From Phoebastria nigripes (taxonomy: Eukaryota > Chordata > Aves > Procellariiformes > Diomedeidae), in the NCBI GenBank assembly GCA_035582835.1, contig JAYKAV010002761.1, forward strand, positions 263,489 to 327,488: a stretch of DNA of 64,000 nucleotides, in the 5' to 3' direction. The notes beneath the pieces were generated by a model that was not told the DNA's origin, made no database searches, and saw nothing but the letters and a program-made list of their open reading frames with translations. Shown here piece after piece: positions 25,801-38,117 of this stretch. The first letter of the stretch is position 1; every line of letters begins with the position of its first letter. A program made the position numbers and the translations under genes.

Positions 25801-28800
25801 AATTTACAAACCAAAGCAAAACAAAATCATTTTTTGTCTAAGATTATTAGAAGATGCTAATTCTCTGCCTAAAATTATCTTTTTCTGTAACCTAAAAAAA
25901 AAAAAACAAAAAAACCACCAGCTCTTATCTTCCTAATTAAATTTCGTGACTTGGCTTACATGGTTGGTTGGACTTTTTTTTTTTCTTGTCTGAGGACAAT
26001 GTACATGTGTTATTCAAATATGAGCTCCTCTGTAGTATAAACTCATATAAACATTGTCCTGATGGTACTAAACTAATGATAGTGCTCTTTGTAATCATTT
26101 TCTCTTGGCTTGTAGCTATATTTAAAATAAGTGAGCAGCTTTTATGGAAGAGACACACGTGTGAAAATGGAGCCCTGCTAAGTGTATGCAGCCTTGTAAA
26201 ATCTGTAAGAGACTTAAAAAACCAAAACAAAACCAAGAAAAAAACCCCAAACCTAGCAATTTAAAGCAATGTTGGGTAGCAAGAACATTTCTGTGATCAT
26301 ATGATAAGACAGCATCAGAGCTAGGCAAGGGAAGAATAGAGAGTATTCATTTGAATTAAAAATGTGAATATATCCTTTGTTATCTGTAATAATTTTTATT
26401 TCCTGGAAACATTTACCAGACCATTTTTTCTTTCTTTCTTTTTTTTTTTTTNTTTAAAACAATCACAATGGTGACTCTGTGTATGTGTGCACACAAATAC
26501 GTACACACAGTTGCTTGCAAACATTTTATATGAATAAATTGAAGTATCTTGATGTACATTTGTAAATTTGCATTAACGTTTTCTTCAGATATCATTGCAT
26601 AGCCATCTTAAAGGTTCTCTAGAGCCTTTATGCACATCTCGTAGCCTATTAGTAATTTGTCTAATAAATCAGTCTTTGGCTCAAGGTGCTATTCATGTAC
26701 TTAGTTTAGACACAGGCTTAAGAACTTGACTGAATTTGGTCTTGCGGCGTTGGACATCATCCAATCTGGGACAGTAATGACATCATCTACTTTAGGAGAC
26801 CCTTATGCACTATGAGCAATGGGGTATGGAAAGTTACTAGGCCAGCTGAATGCACTGTGTACAGGAAGAAATACTTTGCATGAACTATTAGCCAAATCTG
26901 CAACACTTCACCCCTCCCAATTCATGAACACCTGAGTGTGCTGGCAAGCAGAGGAAAATATGAGTGAAATGACTGCCAGAAGTGGCTTAGTTTCTGAGCG
27001 CTTTCAAGTTTTTTAAATCATACAGCCCAATAGCCACATGTTTTTTTATGATTTAAAATGCTTGATGGTCTTCAGGTCTGTCCTAAGTATGTAGCTATAC
27101 TAAACAATAATATACATTTTAAGTCTTTCATATTAGCAAAGTTCAAACATTAATAATATAGCCCTTCATCTCAAAAGACTGCGCTTGCATCACGGCAAAT
27201 GTCAGCAATGGTACAAGCCCTTTTTTTTTTTTTTTTTTGATACCTCCTGGCATCTTTTGTGAGGCAGCTCATCTTGTTTTGTCCTGCTCTTTGTTTACAG
27301 ACTATGCAGTCTGTGCCTGCTGCAGCACTGGCGTTCTTGGTGCAATACCTCCTTCTTTCCATCACCCAGGGCAAAGATGGACCTAGACCTTGTACCAGCT
27401 GCCTGAGCTGTGGTTCCTGGGGAGTCCTCCAGCTTTGTCTTCTCTGATTCGTTCTGACTGCTGTGCTGCTGGCCAGGCCTGCTGGTGCACCAAACTGATG
27501 TCCCACCTTGAAGACTCTCTCTCACCTACTCCCCTTTAGTTTGCTTGTTAATTGGAACTCTCTGGATGTTCTTGTTTAAGCAAGTGCTCCCTAGGTTGCT
27601 GATTGTGTCCTCTTTCCATGTTTCTGGTCTTCTAACCATATGAGTCTGATCACCCTGGTGTACTCAGTAAAATACATCTCTCATTGCTGCTGTCAGCAGT
27701 CTGCAATCCTATCATTGCCGATTTGTCAGGTTTCCCAGGAGCCAGGGCAGTCATGAATTTCCAGTATTTTTTTAATGTTCCTATGCGCACATCAGACAAA
27801 GCAACGGTGCAAGTGAGAGTACCAGGTGTTGAAGTGTTACTATGGACTGTTGGAAAACTCAGACCCTCTGTTCTGCTTCTTGCCATTTTGACCTCACGGT
27901 GATGTGCTCTGCACCAAGTTTCAGAAGTGAAAGGTTGTGATAGACTGAACCTTTGCAAAAATGTATTTAATATAATACTGTTAAATCTGTGTGAGCCTGT
28001 GTTTTTATGCAGAGAAGCCAGAGGAATGGGACTATTATACAAGGTCATGTGTTTATACGTCCTTTTTTTCAAGGTCTATCTGCAAACATTTGAGGGCAAG
28101 TTTAAATGATGCTGCTGAGCCAATCTTCCCATCTCTTTTATGAAGCAAGGGGTTTGACTGCTCTCAACTAGCATAAAACCACTCTGCATTGGTAACAGCA
28201 AAATACTGCCTGGTCTGCAATGAAATCAGAGCAGCAGATTTTTGAGTAGGAGTGTGCTGTCACTTTTGACTCTGGAAGCTCTCTAATTTCTCCTCCCTCT
28301 TATCCACATGTTTGAGTTCCTCTCAACATGAGTATTTGTACTTTAAGGGTTTTTTCCCTTTTAATTTGGTCTTAGAATGTGAAATACTGAGTAATGCCCG
28401 TGGAAGAACATCCCTCAATGCACTCTGACTCTGCTGACAGCCAGTGCATCATACAGATGGCATAGCTAACTATACCACATTGAAGTTCTTTCACTAGACA
28501 TATGGCCTATATCTACTTTGTTCCTGAGCTTTGTCTTGGCACTAAAGAAATTAGTTGTACCAAACCCTGGTATTGTGCTTACATTGCCCTTGTAGACTTC
28601 CTGCTGCAAGAGGAAGATGGCATTTGTAGGCAATGCCAAAGCCTGGGCTGATTTTGTAATGATGTCCCTCAAAGGGCAGATGAAGTGTAGAGGAGTTTCT
28701 GGAGTCTTCTCCCCACAGAGATGGTGTTCTTGGGTGCGTCTAAAAGCACAGGACCATCCCAGAACTTTCCCTCCAGTTCCAGTGCAGCTGTGAAAGAACC

Positions 28801-30451
28801 GGCTCCAGATTAACGGGCTGGGCAGTGAGTAAATCTGGCCTCAAAGCCATTGATAAAACACAACTGGCCACTAAGTTCTCACTTACATTGTAACAGCAGG
28901 ACACCAAGCTGATTGATGAAGAGACTAAAACATCTACAACGTGTCATTTCCATGTTAATCTCATACTGTTCTTCCAATAGGCCTTCAGCTATTGTTTCAT
29001 GAAGTGTATGTACTAGTCACTGTAGATTGGTCTGTCCAGAAGCTGTATGAGTTACCTCTCACTTCAGGGCTGAGAAGTGGTTACAGTTGGCTTACTATTT
29101 GTGTTGTAAGCCATTTTGTGAGACTGTCAGTGGAATGACTCCTCTCCAATTTGAGCAAATGTTGGCTCTCCTTTTTCTTAATTTAAAGGGATAATGCAAC
29201 TGTTTATTCTGTCTTCTGGAACATAACCAGTCTTCCAAAGTTTGAGAAAACTTGATGAAGCCAACACATGAAATCAAAAGCTCTGTGTTGTAGTATCTCT
29301 GATGAGAAGTTATTAAGATTCAGTGATTAATCATTTTGTAACTTTTTGACTTAACCGTCACTGGACTGTTTTCTGCTGGATTTATTTTTGGATCGCTTGT
29401 AATTCACAACTGGGTAGGTTTTGGTTCATTAAATTGCAAAAGTTTTCAAGCCAATGCTTACATTGTCCATCAATATCTTGGCAGAATTATCCATGATTCT
29501 CCTTAATTGAGGGAAGCGGTGAGAATGGGCATCCAATTAGGGCATTCATTGTCTCAAACATCCATTCCTGTTTACGCTTCTTGGAAGCTTTCTCAATGTG
29601 CTGTGTTGTACTGGCCTGAGAATCACATTGGTCCTGACCTAGTTGGCCTGTTAATCTTGCTCATCCTCTGTCTGTCCCTTTGTCAGACTTTTGTAGTCCA
29701 GGATTCTGGGACAAAATATGTAGATGTCTTTGTCCTTTGGATATTCCTTGAAACGCCAAGTTTATGGGCACTCTAAAACCAGTGAGCTTAATAGGTGAGT
29801 GAAAAACAGAGCCTCTTACAGTTATTTCTCATGAGAGAAAATTCTGCTTCATGAAGTATTTCTGGAGCACCCTGACAGCGTGCCCCAAAGCACAATGCAG
29901 TGCACTGTAGAGATTACCTTACTGCTTGTGGTGCAGGGGCCAATTTGCCTTTTTTTCCCTAAATGTTGAATCACGTCTCAGGTAGGATGGCTTTGCACTG
30001 AGCCACACACAGCAGTGCTGCTGTGCACTGCAGGGATCCCTGAGGACCCTTAGGAACAGTCAATCGTTGATCACTCACAGCAACCAAACAGGCTGGTGGC
30101 CGGAACAACATCTCACACCATGAGTTCACCAGGACGTAGGGATGGACATAGACCTGCCCTCCATTCAGCTGCCCAACCCAAGGAGGGAGTGTGGTTGGCT
30201 GGGCCTGCCCCCTCCCCAGGAGTGACCTTTTCTATACTAGAATTAATGTAATGGCACCAGTATGCCTGCTTTTAACAATTACATTGCTGTCATGGCATCC
30301 TGGCTCCTGCGAGGACGGGACTGGGGAGCTCCTTCTGCCTTGGCCACATTTGCCATTGCTAAAATCAGCATTATGTCCTTTACCACAGGTGCCTAGTCTG
30401 CTTATTTATCAAGATTCACAGGTTAACAAGATTCAAGACTATTTATTCCTT
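22831..30451. other. Non-coding unique sequence, no gene seen
   Basis: No gene recognised. Low-complexity spots are T-runs near 23380 and 23500, an A-run near 25893-25905, a T-rich run 26425-26455 containing one ambiguous base at 26452, and a T-run at 27221-27238. A phrase near 25110-25150 (CACTGAAGTCAGTGGAATAT) recalls old CR1-type repeats but is too short to call. Stretches around 23740-23930 and 26000-26110 look compositionally like conserved non-coding DNA. The 140-codon frame at 27650-28072 minus has no known domain. Confidence 0.5.
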
Positions 30452-30481
30452 TAATAATAATAATAATAATGATGATGATGA
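30452..30481. repeat. (TAA)n-(GAT)n microsatellite
   Basis: About six TAA units run directly into four GAT units. It is an ordinary compound trinucleotide repeat. Confidence 0.9.
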
Positions 30482-31431
30482 CCCCCCTGTGCTAATTTCT
30501 GGGCGCCTAATGAAATCACAGCAGCCTGGCATTGCAGGGGTGAGGAGCGCTGTTAAATTGCATGAGCTTGAGGACCCTCACTGGAGACAGCCTGAATGGC
30601 TGTGGCAGGAGCACTGCCTGGGCAGAGCCCTAAGGCAGATCAACACATTGAAAAAGTAGGTTTGACACCACCTTTGCTTTGCATCCTGTGTTTTGGGGTA
30701 TTTTGCTGGTGTAAAACAGCCAACATACGCTCAGACCAGATCCTAGCCCTGTACAAGTGAAGCTAGATTTGGCCTAACAATGAAAACCCAACTATCTACC
30801 TATAACCTTGTGTTTGAAAATGTGACCGCAGCATTCCTGTGTGTAGCTATGTAAGTGTATTTTAAAAATACATCCATTTGAAATGTCCTTCTTAAGTATA
30901 GCGAGAGTCCTATAGTTAAGGGATCTTGGTTTAGGGAGGAGAGTTGATTAGAAATAATAATAAATTCTGTAGAATATGTGGCCATGCCACATTCAATCTG
31001 GTAAACCTCTTATGTCTCACAACCTGATCATGAATTTTCTGTGTCAGTGGGTGTGTAATCACTCTTAATACAATGATTTACAGTTTGTGTACAGACAATA
31101 GATAGATACACTCAAATTAGGAAGGACTATCCAGAAAATGTTATATTTATAATTAAATAACATTCCAACATTGTACATGCAGTGAGACTAAAATCTGTTA
31201 GAAGTCAGGAAAATGTAGCAGTAATTTTCATCTGAAAATCTGTATCATTAAGGAATTGTCCAAGATTAGTCCCCTACAAGCATTAGCTTGTGAACACTGG
31301 GAAAAAAAAAGAGCAACAGCTTTAAGCATTAATGTGGTTAATCCCACAGCGTAGCACTTGGTTAGAGTCAGTATTTGGAATTATAGCTCAAATGGTGATA
31401 TTTCAAGGGGAAGGTCAGTCTGAATCAGTGA
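30482..31431. other. Non-coding unique sequence
   Basis: No gene recognised. The block 30490-30620, just after the microsatellite, is complex and non-repetitive (for example GGGCGCCTAATGAAATCACA) and could be a conserved element. An imperfect hairpin ACAAGC-ATTA-GCTTGT sits near 31276-31292. Confidence 0.45.
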
Positions 31432-31610
31432 TAATACTTTGTGTTTTTACAGTGCCTTCTGAATAAGAACCTCAAAGGGGTTTATAGACATTAGTGAATT
31501 AAGGTTTTCAGATCTCTGCCAAGACTGCAGTTTTATCCCTGTTTTATAGAGGGGGAAAACCGAGGCACAAAGAATTTAAGTTGCCCTGGTGTAACAGCAA
31601 AGGGTGGTGC
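31432..31610 (-). mobile_element. MIR/L2-like SINE/LINE relic (antisense)
   Basis: The plus strand shows, in order, 'CAGTGCCTTCTGAATAAGAA', 'CCTCAAAGGGGTTTATAGAC', 'ATTAGTGAATTAA', then 'TTATCCCTGTTTTATAGAGG' and 'CGAGGCACAAAGAATTTAAG'. This is the antisense arrangement of the amniote MIR/L2 tail (CATTTTACAGATG, GGAAACTGAGGCACAGAGA, TTAAGTGACTTGCC). It is the best preserved of the old MIR/L2-type pieces in this window. Confidence 0.75.
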
Positions 31611-33489
31611 TGTGCGGGGTGCTCCCAGATCAGTACAGTTCTGTAGGGAAGCATGGGAATGACTGTGGGGAGTGGGAAATGCCATTGGCAGCAGGAGGGA
31701 TACAGTGAAGGGGACCCTCAGGAGGATGAGTTTGGCGCTGGCATTTTGTGGCTAAGAGCAGTTTCTTTCATCTTGTTATCTTGTGATGTGTTTTACTGCA
31801 GCTCCTCAACATGGGCTTCTTAACAGCACTTCCCATTCACGGTGGCTGAGCTGTTCCATGCTGCTCTCTGTCCTGGGAGAGCCTGCTTAACTTCAACTTG
31901 GCAATACTTTCTAAAAGAGATCTTTAACTATTGGAATTCAGTGGGAGGCAGGTTTTCCCATCTTTTTTGGGGGGGAAAAATGGAATTCTGTGCTGGACAG
32001 GAGTGCTGTTCTTACACAGCGGGAAGCAGGGGTAGGAATCAAGGATACCGACAAGTATCCTGGCTCGGAGGTCCATATTTCATTTTGGATATTGCTTCCA
32101 GTACGTTGCTTACAACACAACTTATTGTTCAGAGTGAGACTCAATTGAAATCAATTGCTAATTAAATTTATGTCTAAATTAATAAATCACAACTATTCAG
32201 ATCATGTTCATATGAATAATTTCTATTATGGTGAACATAATTATTAGATTCAGCATTTAATGAACCATATTGTTCGATGAAATTCTTGTGACAATTGGGA
32301 CTAATAGAATATGTTAACCTTTATTCGCCTCAGCTTGACACCACATTAGACCATGAATTAATATATAAGTGCCTAGAAGAGTTTCATAATTAAGTAGCCA
32401 TTGTGACTCCTTTGGCCTGTCAGATGAGTTGCTTATCCTGTGTCCTTTCTTTAGAAAGCAGCATTCGAAGCAAACCAATAAAGGTCTGTGAAATGTGAAC
32501 AGGGTGTTCTGTTCTTTGTTGTTCCTCTGCCTCTGCAAGTGGCATCCTGGACAGTTTGTGTGCATGCTAGTGAGATTCAATTACATGCGTTACCTCCCAT
32601 AAACACTTCAGCTCAGCCTCCTTCCTCCCCTCCCCCTGCCACAACCTTGAAAGAAGGAAGAGCTGGGAGCTTCCAGTCTTTGTGGTTCTTAAATATATGC
32701 AAGTCCTAAAAATCACTGTGTGCTAACAAAATACTGTCCAGAAGTGCATGTATGCAGATGAGCTGTCACAAGTAAATTCCTATGTTTAACTACCTTTGCC
32801 TATTTTGCCACTGACATTGCAGAAGAGAAAGCCTGGAAACAGTTTCTCTTTGGCAGGCTAGAAGGCAAAGAAAGGAATAGATAAGAGGGAACCCAGGGGA
32901 TTCAGGTCCTCTCAATGCTTTGCAAATAGGTTTACAGGGAAGGGAAAGGCTGATACGCTGGAATCCAGGTCCCTGTGATACACAGCTCTATGGCATCCCA
33001 TGGGCCTAATGACTAGAGTTTAAGCCCGTGCAGCCCCATGGAAAGATTTTAGACCCCACATGCCATGTACTAAGGGGCTTTGATTAAGGACTTTAATGTG
33101 TCTTGTTCCACTCTGAGGAATGTAATCCCTGGCACTGAACAACTAAAAGACATTTGGTAACTACAAAGATATTTCCAAGTGAAAATCTTTATGTTCTGGA
33201 AAAAACCAAAATGGCAACAACAAAAAACTGCTAAAGAAAATGAAGCAAAAGCACTGAGCTTTGCAACCTAGAAAATGAAAGCTAGGAGTCCACTTAACTT
33301 GATCCACTTGATCAACTTAAATTACGCCTCTGTAGTATGCTCCGGTTTCCATCTTGCACGTTGGGCTCCCATGCATGAGTTTATCTGTTGGGACCAGCCT
33401 TTCTCAAAATTTGAAGATGTTTCCATAAGACTTTCCAACAAATGCTATTGCTCCTCTTATTTTAAATAACAACAAGGTGGGACAGGATT
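31611..33489. other. Non-coding, with a constrained-looking AT-rich block
   Basis: No gene seen. The block 32160-32480 is AT-rich but complex, with repeated ATTA/TAAT cores, GACAATTGGGAC and ATTGTGACTCCTTTGGCCTG, and no simple-sequence character. By eye it looks like a conserved enhancer-type element, which only alignment could confirm. Confidence 0.45.
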
Positions 33490-33590
33490 ATCATCACAGG
33501 CCCATTTTTATAGCTGGAGGATCAAAGTGTTAAGGGATTGCTCAAGTGTCATAGAAGTTTAACTGAGATGGAAACAACTCAGGACCTGGG
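33490..33590 (-). mobile_element. MIR/L2-like relic (antisense)
   Basis: 'GGCCCATTTTTATAGCTGGA', 'GATTGCTCAAGTGTCATAG' and 'CAACTCAGGACCTGG' follow the antisense MIR/L2 order CATTTTACAGATGGGGA, CTTGCTCAAGGTCACACAG, AACCCAGG. It is strongly diverged. Confidence 0.6.
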
Positions 33591-34285
33591 GAAATGTTCT
33601 GCATTGTTCTCCTTTGCAGAGTGTCAACAAATTAGGAAGAAAACAAGATATATGCTTATTTATTTCTAGATTCTTTTTGCTAGCCCAGACGTATATGAGC
33701 ATCAATATTTTGTGGCAGTTGCTTGTATTCTATAACAGCAAGTAATAAGGCCCCAAGAAAATGATTTGCTAAGTAGAAGGAAGAAAGGCCAAACTTGTTA
33801 AGGAAATAATGTTACTTTCAAGGTTCTCAGGGGATATTAGAAACAATGGAGAGTAAAACAAATATTAGAGTTGCATATAAAAGGTACTTGACATTTTCTT
33901 TCTCTAACGGCCCAAACAGCATTACTGCAAAATGCTGTGATGTTATTCTATTGGCAAGAATACAAAAGGGAGCAGGCCTAGGAGATGCCAGCTATTCATT
34001 TTATTACAAACTCAAAGAACAGAAAAATGAATAGGTAAATTAACTCATAATAAGAGCTGAAGAAATAGCAATGCATTTAGTTATTAAAGCCCATTTAATA
34101 GCAGAACTTTCAGAATTAAAGTGACTCACCCTGCAGCTAGCAAGAACGCAGCGCCCCTGCACGTAGTTTGTGTAAAAGTCTTCATGGACATGCCATGCTC
34201 TTTACTCAGACTTGTCCACATAGAAGATGGAAGCTTCCTACCTGTACCTGTTAACATAGTTTCTTCTTTTCCTCTGTTTCTGCAG
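33591..34285. other. Non-coding unique sequence
   Basis: No gene recognised. The part 33900-34110 contains several ATTA-type cores and could be a conserved block. Its last 35 bases form a polypyrimidine tract leading into the exon-like block that follows. Confidence 0.45.
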
Positions 34286-34363
34286 GTTCTCTGCTTTCAT
34301 GCCACAGCTTCTGATTCTGATCAGTAATGCTTCATTCATGAGCTTCTACAAGGTCAGCAGCAG
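34286..34363 (+). other. Isolated exon-like block with strong splice signals
   Basis: A long pyrimidine tract ends in TTCTGCAG at 34285, and the block ends in CAG followed by GTGAGC at 34364. A TTAAC branch-point-like site lies upstream. The enclosed 78 bases are a multiple of three, and one frame is open throughout (starting at the second base, residues FSAFMPQLL...), though the other frames contain stops. I do not recognise the peptide and see no neighbouring exon. It may be an exon of a long non-coding RNA, a rarely used exon, or chance. Confidence 0.25.
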
Positions 34364-35004
34364 GTGAGCAAACACCATTTAAAACCGATTCTGGTAATGG
34401 GTGGGAGCAGAGAGCAATATGGTGGTGTCCTTTCTTAGACAAGTTTAAACAAGGATTGTGAAAATAAGGGCTCAGATATGTGTACTAATGCAAACAGCTG
34501 TGCTTCTTTAAGGAATACTGTCCCACCCCCTGGCAAAACAGAGGATTTCACCCCATCCTGCTCTGTTCACAAACTAACACTAGTGTCTTAATAGCAAGTC
34601 TGTCTTTACATGTAATTTCAGGCCTTGGAGTAAGGTGGGCAGGCAGTGGTGCTGAGACTGTGTGCTGTAGGGTTGGGGTTTTGTTGGTGTTTGTTTTTGG
34701 TTTTTTTTTTTTTTTTTTTTCCTTTTTTTTTTTTTTTTAACCTTTAGTTATCAGTACCTTTCCTTTGGAGTCCAGGGCTGGTAAGTGAAGTAAGACAGGT
34801 GCCAGTTAATTCCTTTGGTCAGACTCAGTTTGATGCAGATGCCATGTTTTTGGTGCGAAGAGCAAGGGTTTACCCCACAGCAATCAGGGTAGGAGTGAGG
34901 CAGAAGTGGGTAGGACATAGAAAGCAAGCTCATAGAAAGCCCTCATCCCCATACACCTTCCATTGGCCAGAGGTGTCAGGCTGGGCATGTGGCAGGGGTG
35001 ACTG
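34364..35004. other. Non-coding, contains long T-run
   Basis: No gene recognised. The main feature is the T-run at 34701-34738, listed separately. Confidence 0.5.
34701..34738. repeat. Poly-T tract interrupted by CC
   Basis: About 20 T, then CC, then 16 T. It could be the antisense poly-A tail of an old retroposed sequence, but no recognisable body or target duplication is adjacent. Confidence 0.9.
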
Positions 35005-35085
35005 CATGCCGTGAGAAGCAGTGAAATAACTTCCCAAAGTCAGGGAGACCAGGGTAGAAAACTGACTTGCTGAGTCGCAATCTGC
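35005..35085 (-). mobile_element. Possible MIR/L2-like relic (antisense)
   Basis: 'AGTGAAATAACTTCCCAAAG', followed by 'TCAGGGAGACCAGGGTAGAA', resembles the antisense MIR/L2 phrase 'GTTAAGTGACTTGCCCAAGGTCACACAG...AGAACCCAGG'. It is short and weak. Confidence 0.4.
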
Positions 35086-36624
35086 TTTTGGCAGAGAAGA
35101 GATACACAGCACCCCTTGCTCAGAGCAGATTGTACAGTTACCTTTTAGCCCTGTGCTAGTTGTTGACTGAGTTTGCTCTGTCCACACTGCAATACAGGGA
35201 CATTAGCTCACAACTTCCTTTAATGTTAAATCCAGAAGTTTAAAAATAGAAGGCAGATGCCAGGATTCCATAAATATATTATTATTAATTAATTATATCA
35301 AATGTATCTATTATATAACACAATATGAAAGGATTTTATAATACAGATGTCTGTCTGCACAGTCCTGGAGCCTTGCATTTCCATCTCTTCTGCAGGAGGT
35401 GGCCTGACTTTCAGGACAAATAGTCATTAATGCTGAGTTTCCACTGTAGTTTTAGCATGGATCTGGTGGAACGGAGGACTAATAAATATTTAGACCTATA
35501 GCAAAACTGTTTACTTAACATATATGGTCCCACAGTTTCTTTCTTTGAAGTTTGATTCTCTTCCTACTTGAACTGTTTTGTTGTTGTTAATTGCTGGCCT
35601 TTATTAGTTAGTATATAAGCGTCTCTGTTGATTTACCTGCAAACGGCTTGGTAATTTATTTTGGGTGTAGTATTATTTTTGCATTACACTTTGGGCCAAA
35701 TATTGCTTGGTGATGAACTGCTTATGCTGTTGGCATGAAGCTGACTTACCCCAGCTGCAGGGTTGCATGGCGTTATTTCTTTTTTCTGACCAGTGCGCAT
35801 CAAGGAGAAGTGATGGCAATGGTGCACTTGACTTTGTCAGCTTCTGACCAATGGTCCTTTTCAGGCTGTGACCGAGGGACAGTTACACAGAAAATAACAG
35901 TGTAAACCCGGTTCTATTTTTCAACACAGAATGCTCTTCTTATCTTCGTTACTTTTTTTTGTATCAGCTGAAAGGAGAAATGGGTTGTTATTTTCTGTGC
36001 TTTAAATCAACATCTCCCTGCTATTAAACAGCTATAGTGTCGCTTCAGAATTGAAGAAAACTGATGCCATTTTTAAATTGAGATTTTACATTCTGAGGAA
36101 AAAATGGAACTTCCATTTTATGAAACTCTTTCCATTCTCTTTCTCCTTGCACTTCAATATACGTTCAGCATATATTGAAGCTGTGAGATGGAAGAGGAAA
36201 GGATGGCCATAAATGCTTTTGGTAGTTGGGACAAGGGGCTGCAGGGGTGGGAGGAGGGGAGAACCTTCTTGGAGCAAAAACAACTTATGCAAACCTAGAG
36301 CCTGCAGTGTCACCCGTAGTCGATGTGGTTGTTACAGGTCTGTTTTGTTATGGAGGTTGTCTAACCTTTGGGATTATCTTCATTTCTGTATGGAAAAGAA
36401 AGAAAAATTGCATGTGTGCATGACATGCTAATAGAGCTGATGGTATTATTTTGTTTGGATTTGTGGCTGGACCTTAGAAAGGCTCAAATTCTTGTTGCGA
36501 TTTGGTCTCTACATTATTCTCTGGCCTTGAAGCAGGCTTTATCCACTCCACCTCAGTATCCCACCAGTAGACCTGATTAATTTAATAAATCAGCAAATGT
36601 TTCAAAAATATTTTGAAAAAGTCC
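35086..36624. other. Non-coding unique sequence
   Basis: No gene recognised. It has an AT-rich section at 35270-35345 and otherwise complex sequence. Confidence 0.5.
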
Positions 36625-36685
36625 AACTCTACTTACTCTTTACTCTACTAACTCTCTACTTACTCTCTACCAGCTCTACTAATCT
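36625..36685. repeat. Degenerate CTCTACTTACT minisatellite
   Basis: Variants of CTCTACTTACTCT / CTCTACTAACTCT recur about four to five times in 60 bases. It is a short imperfect tandem repeat. Confidence 0.75.
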
Positions 36686-38092
36686 CATGCTGACTCCCTC
36701 AGGCCTTAGTTTAGAAAATGTTAGGAGCTGGGGCAGAATATAAATATTTGTTTCACCCTGAAGGTCCGTGGCATATTTGGAGGGCTGTAGACATGAAAAG
36801 CTGGCACCTCTGCTGGCGCAGCTACCTCCCATGCTCTCAGTAAGGAACTGCAGGACAGCCTTACCAAATCGAGGGCATGCTCTACTTGAACCGCAGCAGG
36901 TCTCCCCACGCGCTGTGGATCTTTAACCTGTGGCTTAGCCAAGATCCCATCTGGCAACCAGTTTCCTGCTGCTCTGGGCCAAGGCTGAGAAAGGAGAATT
37001 CTTTGGCCTCTGTGTTGTCAAATGGGTGCTGGTGTGCTGTACCCCAAATCTCAACACCTCTGAAGCTCATATCTGTACGGAGCTGCCCCTAAGCCTGGCT
37101 ATGAGCTGAGCTATACACCCAGCTGCTTCCTCTAGCTTGTGATAATGAATCTTCATCGCAGTGGAATTTAGAAAGGAATTGCTCTGATTCTAAAGCTCAT
37201 TGGTTGCTAATAATAATAACAATAAAAAGAGCCATTTCTTAAGGACTAAAAACTAATCAGTGAATGTGTAGTTTATGTGTCTCCTGCAGGTTCTTGTCTT
37301 GTGGGGCTGCCAGACCGCCCGAGTCATGTGACTGGCTGTCTGATTTCCGACTCAAGCTTTTCATTTCCTAAATGATAACGGATAAAAGATAAAATCTGGC
37401 ACACACAGGTAATCTTTGCCATCTTAATATTTGTTAAGCTTTTTGATTTACTGAGAAGTTAAAGTCACTGCAGGTCACAAAACCTGCACATTAGATCTGC
37501 TTCATAAAACACTGTGAGTGAATGCTTTAGTCATTCATTTCACCATCTTTAAACCAATGTAGCTGAAGAATTGCACCTCCAATTTATAAATCTTTCAATT
37601 TATTTCTGATTCCAGTTTATAGGATGGGACGATATCCAGCTTTTCCCAGCCATTTGTGCATAGCTAGAGAAGAAACCTAACATATTTCTTGCATAATGGA
37701 GACTTGATCCAGCTTACATTTGTTAAATCATCCAAAAGGAAATATTCTCACTAGGAAACTTTTGCACAGAGTTAACGTATCCAATCTGACCTGTGTTTTA
37801 AATTTCTGCTGTTCTTCTGCATATAATCTTTCTCCCTCCCCAACCCAATACACACACTCACCCCTCCCTTCTGTGAAAGAGAAATATGATTATCATAGTC
37901 TCTCTGTGTCTCTGTTTTGCACATCTGCTCCCCACCCTTTTTCTGAAGGAGACATATGATCCACAGAGAAATTAGAGATGATCTGAACCATTTTGGATAC
38001 CTACTGCTATGGGATGTGTGGAGGCCCATGGGTAGCTCAGGTTTCACATCTGCCAGCTTTTCAGAGGATGTGATCAAGGGCAGAAATAAGCG
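36686..38092. other. Non-coding unique sequence
   Basis: No gene recognised. Two related phrases, CTGTGAAAGAGAAATATGAT (near 37872) and CTGAAGGAGACATATGATCC (near 37942), form a faint short direct repeat. Confidence 0.45.
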
Positions 38093-38117
38093 GATGATGA
38101 TGATGATGATGATGATG
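38093..38117. repeat. (GAT)n microsatellite
   Basis: About eight GAT units in a row. It is a simple repeat. Confidence 0.92.

Noticed and set aside
27650..28072. 140-codon minus frame as a gene
   Set aside because: No known motif, an overlapping frame on the other strand, and no exon or promoter context.
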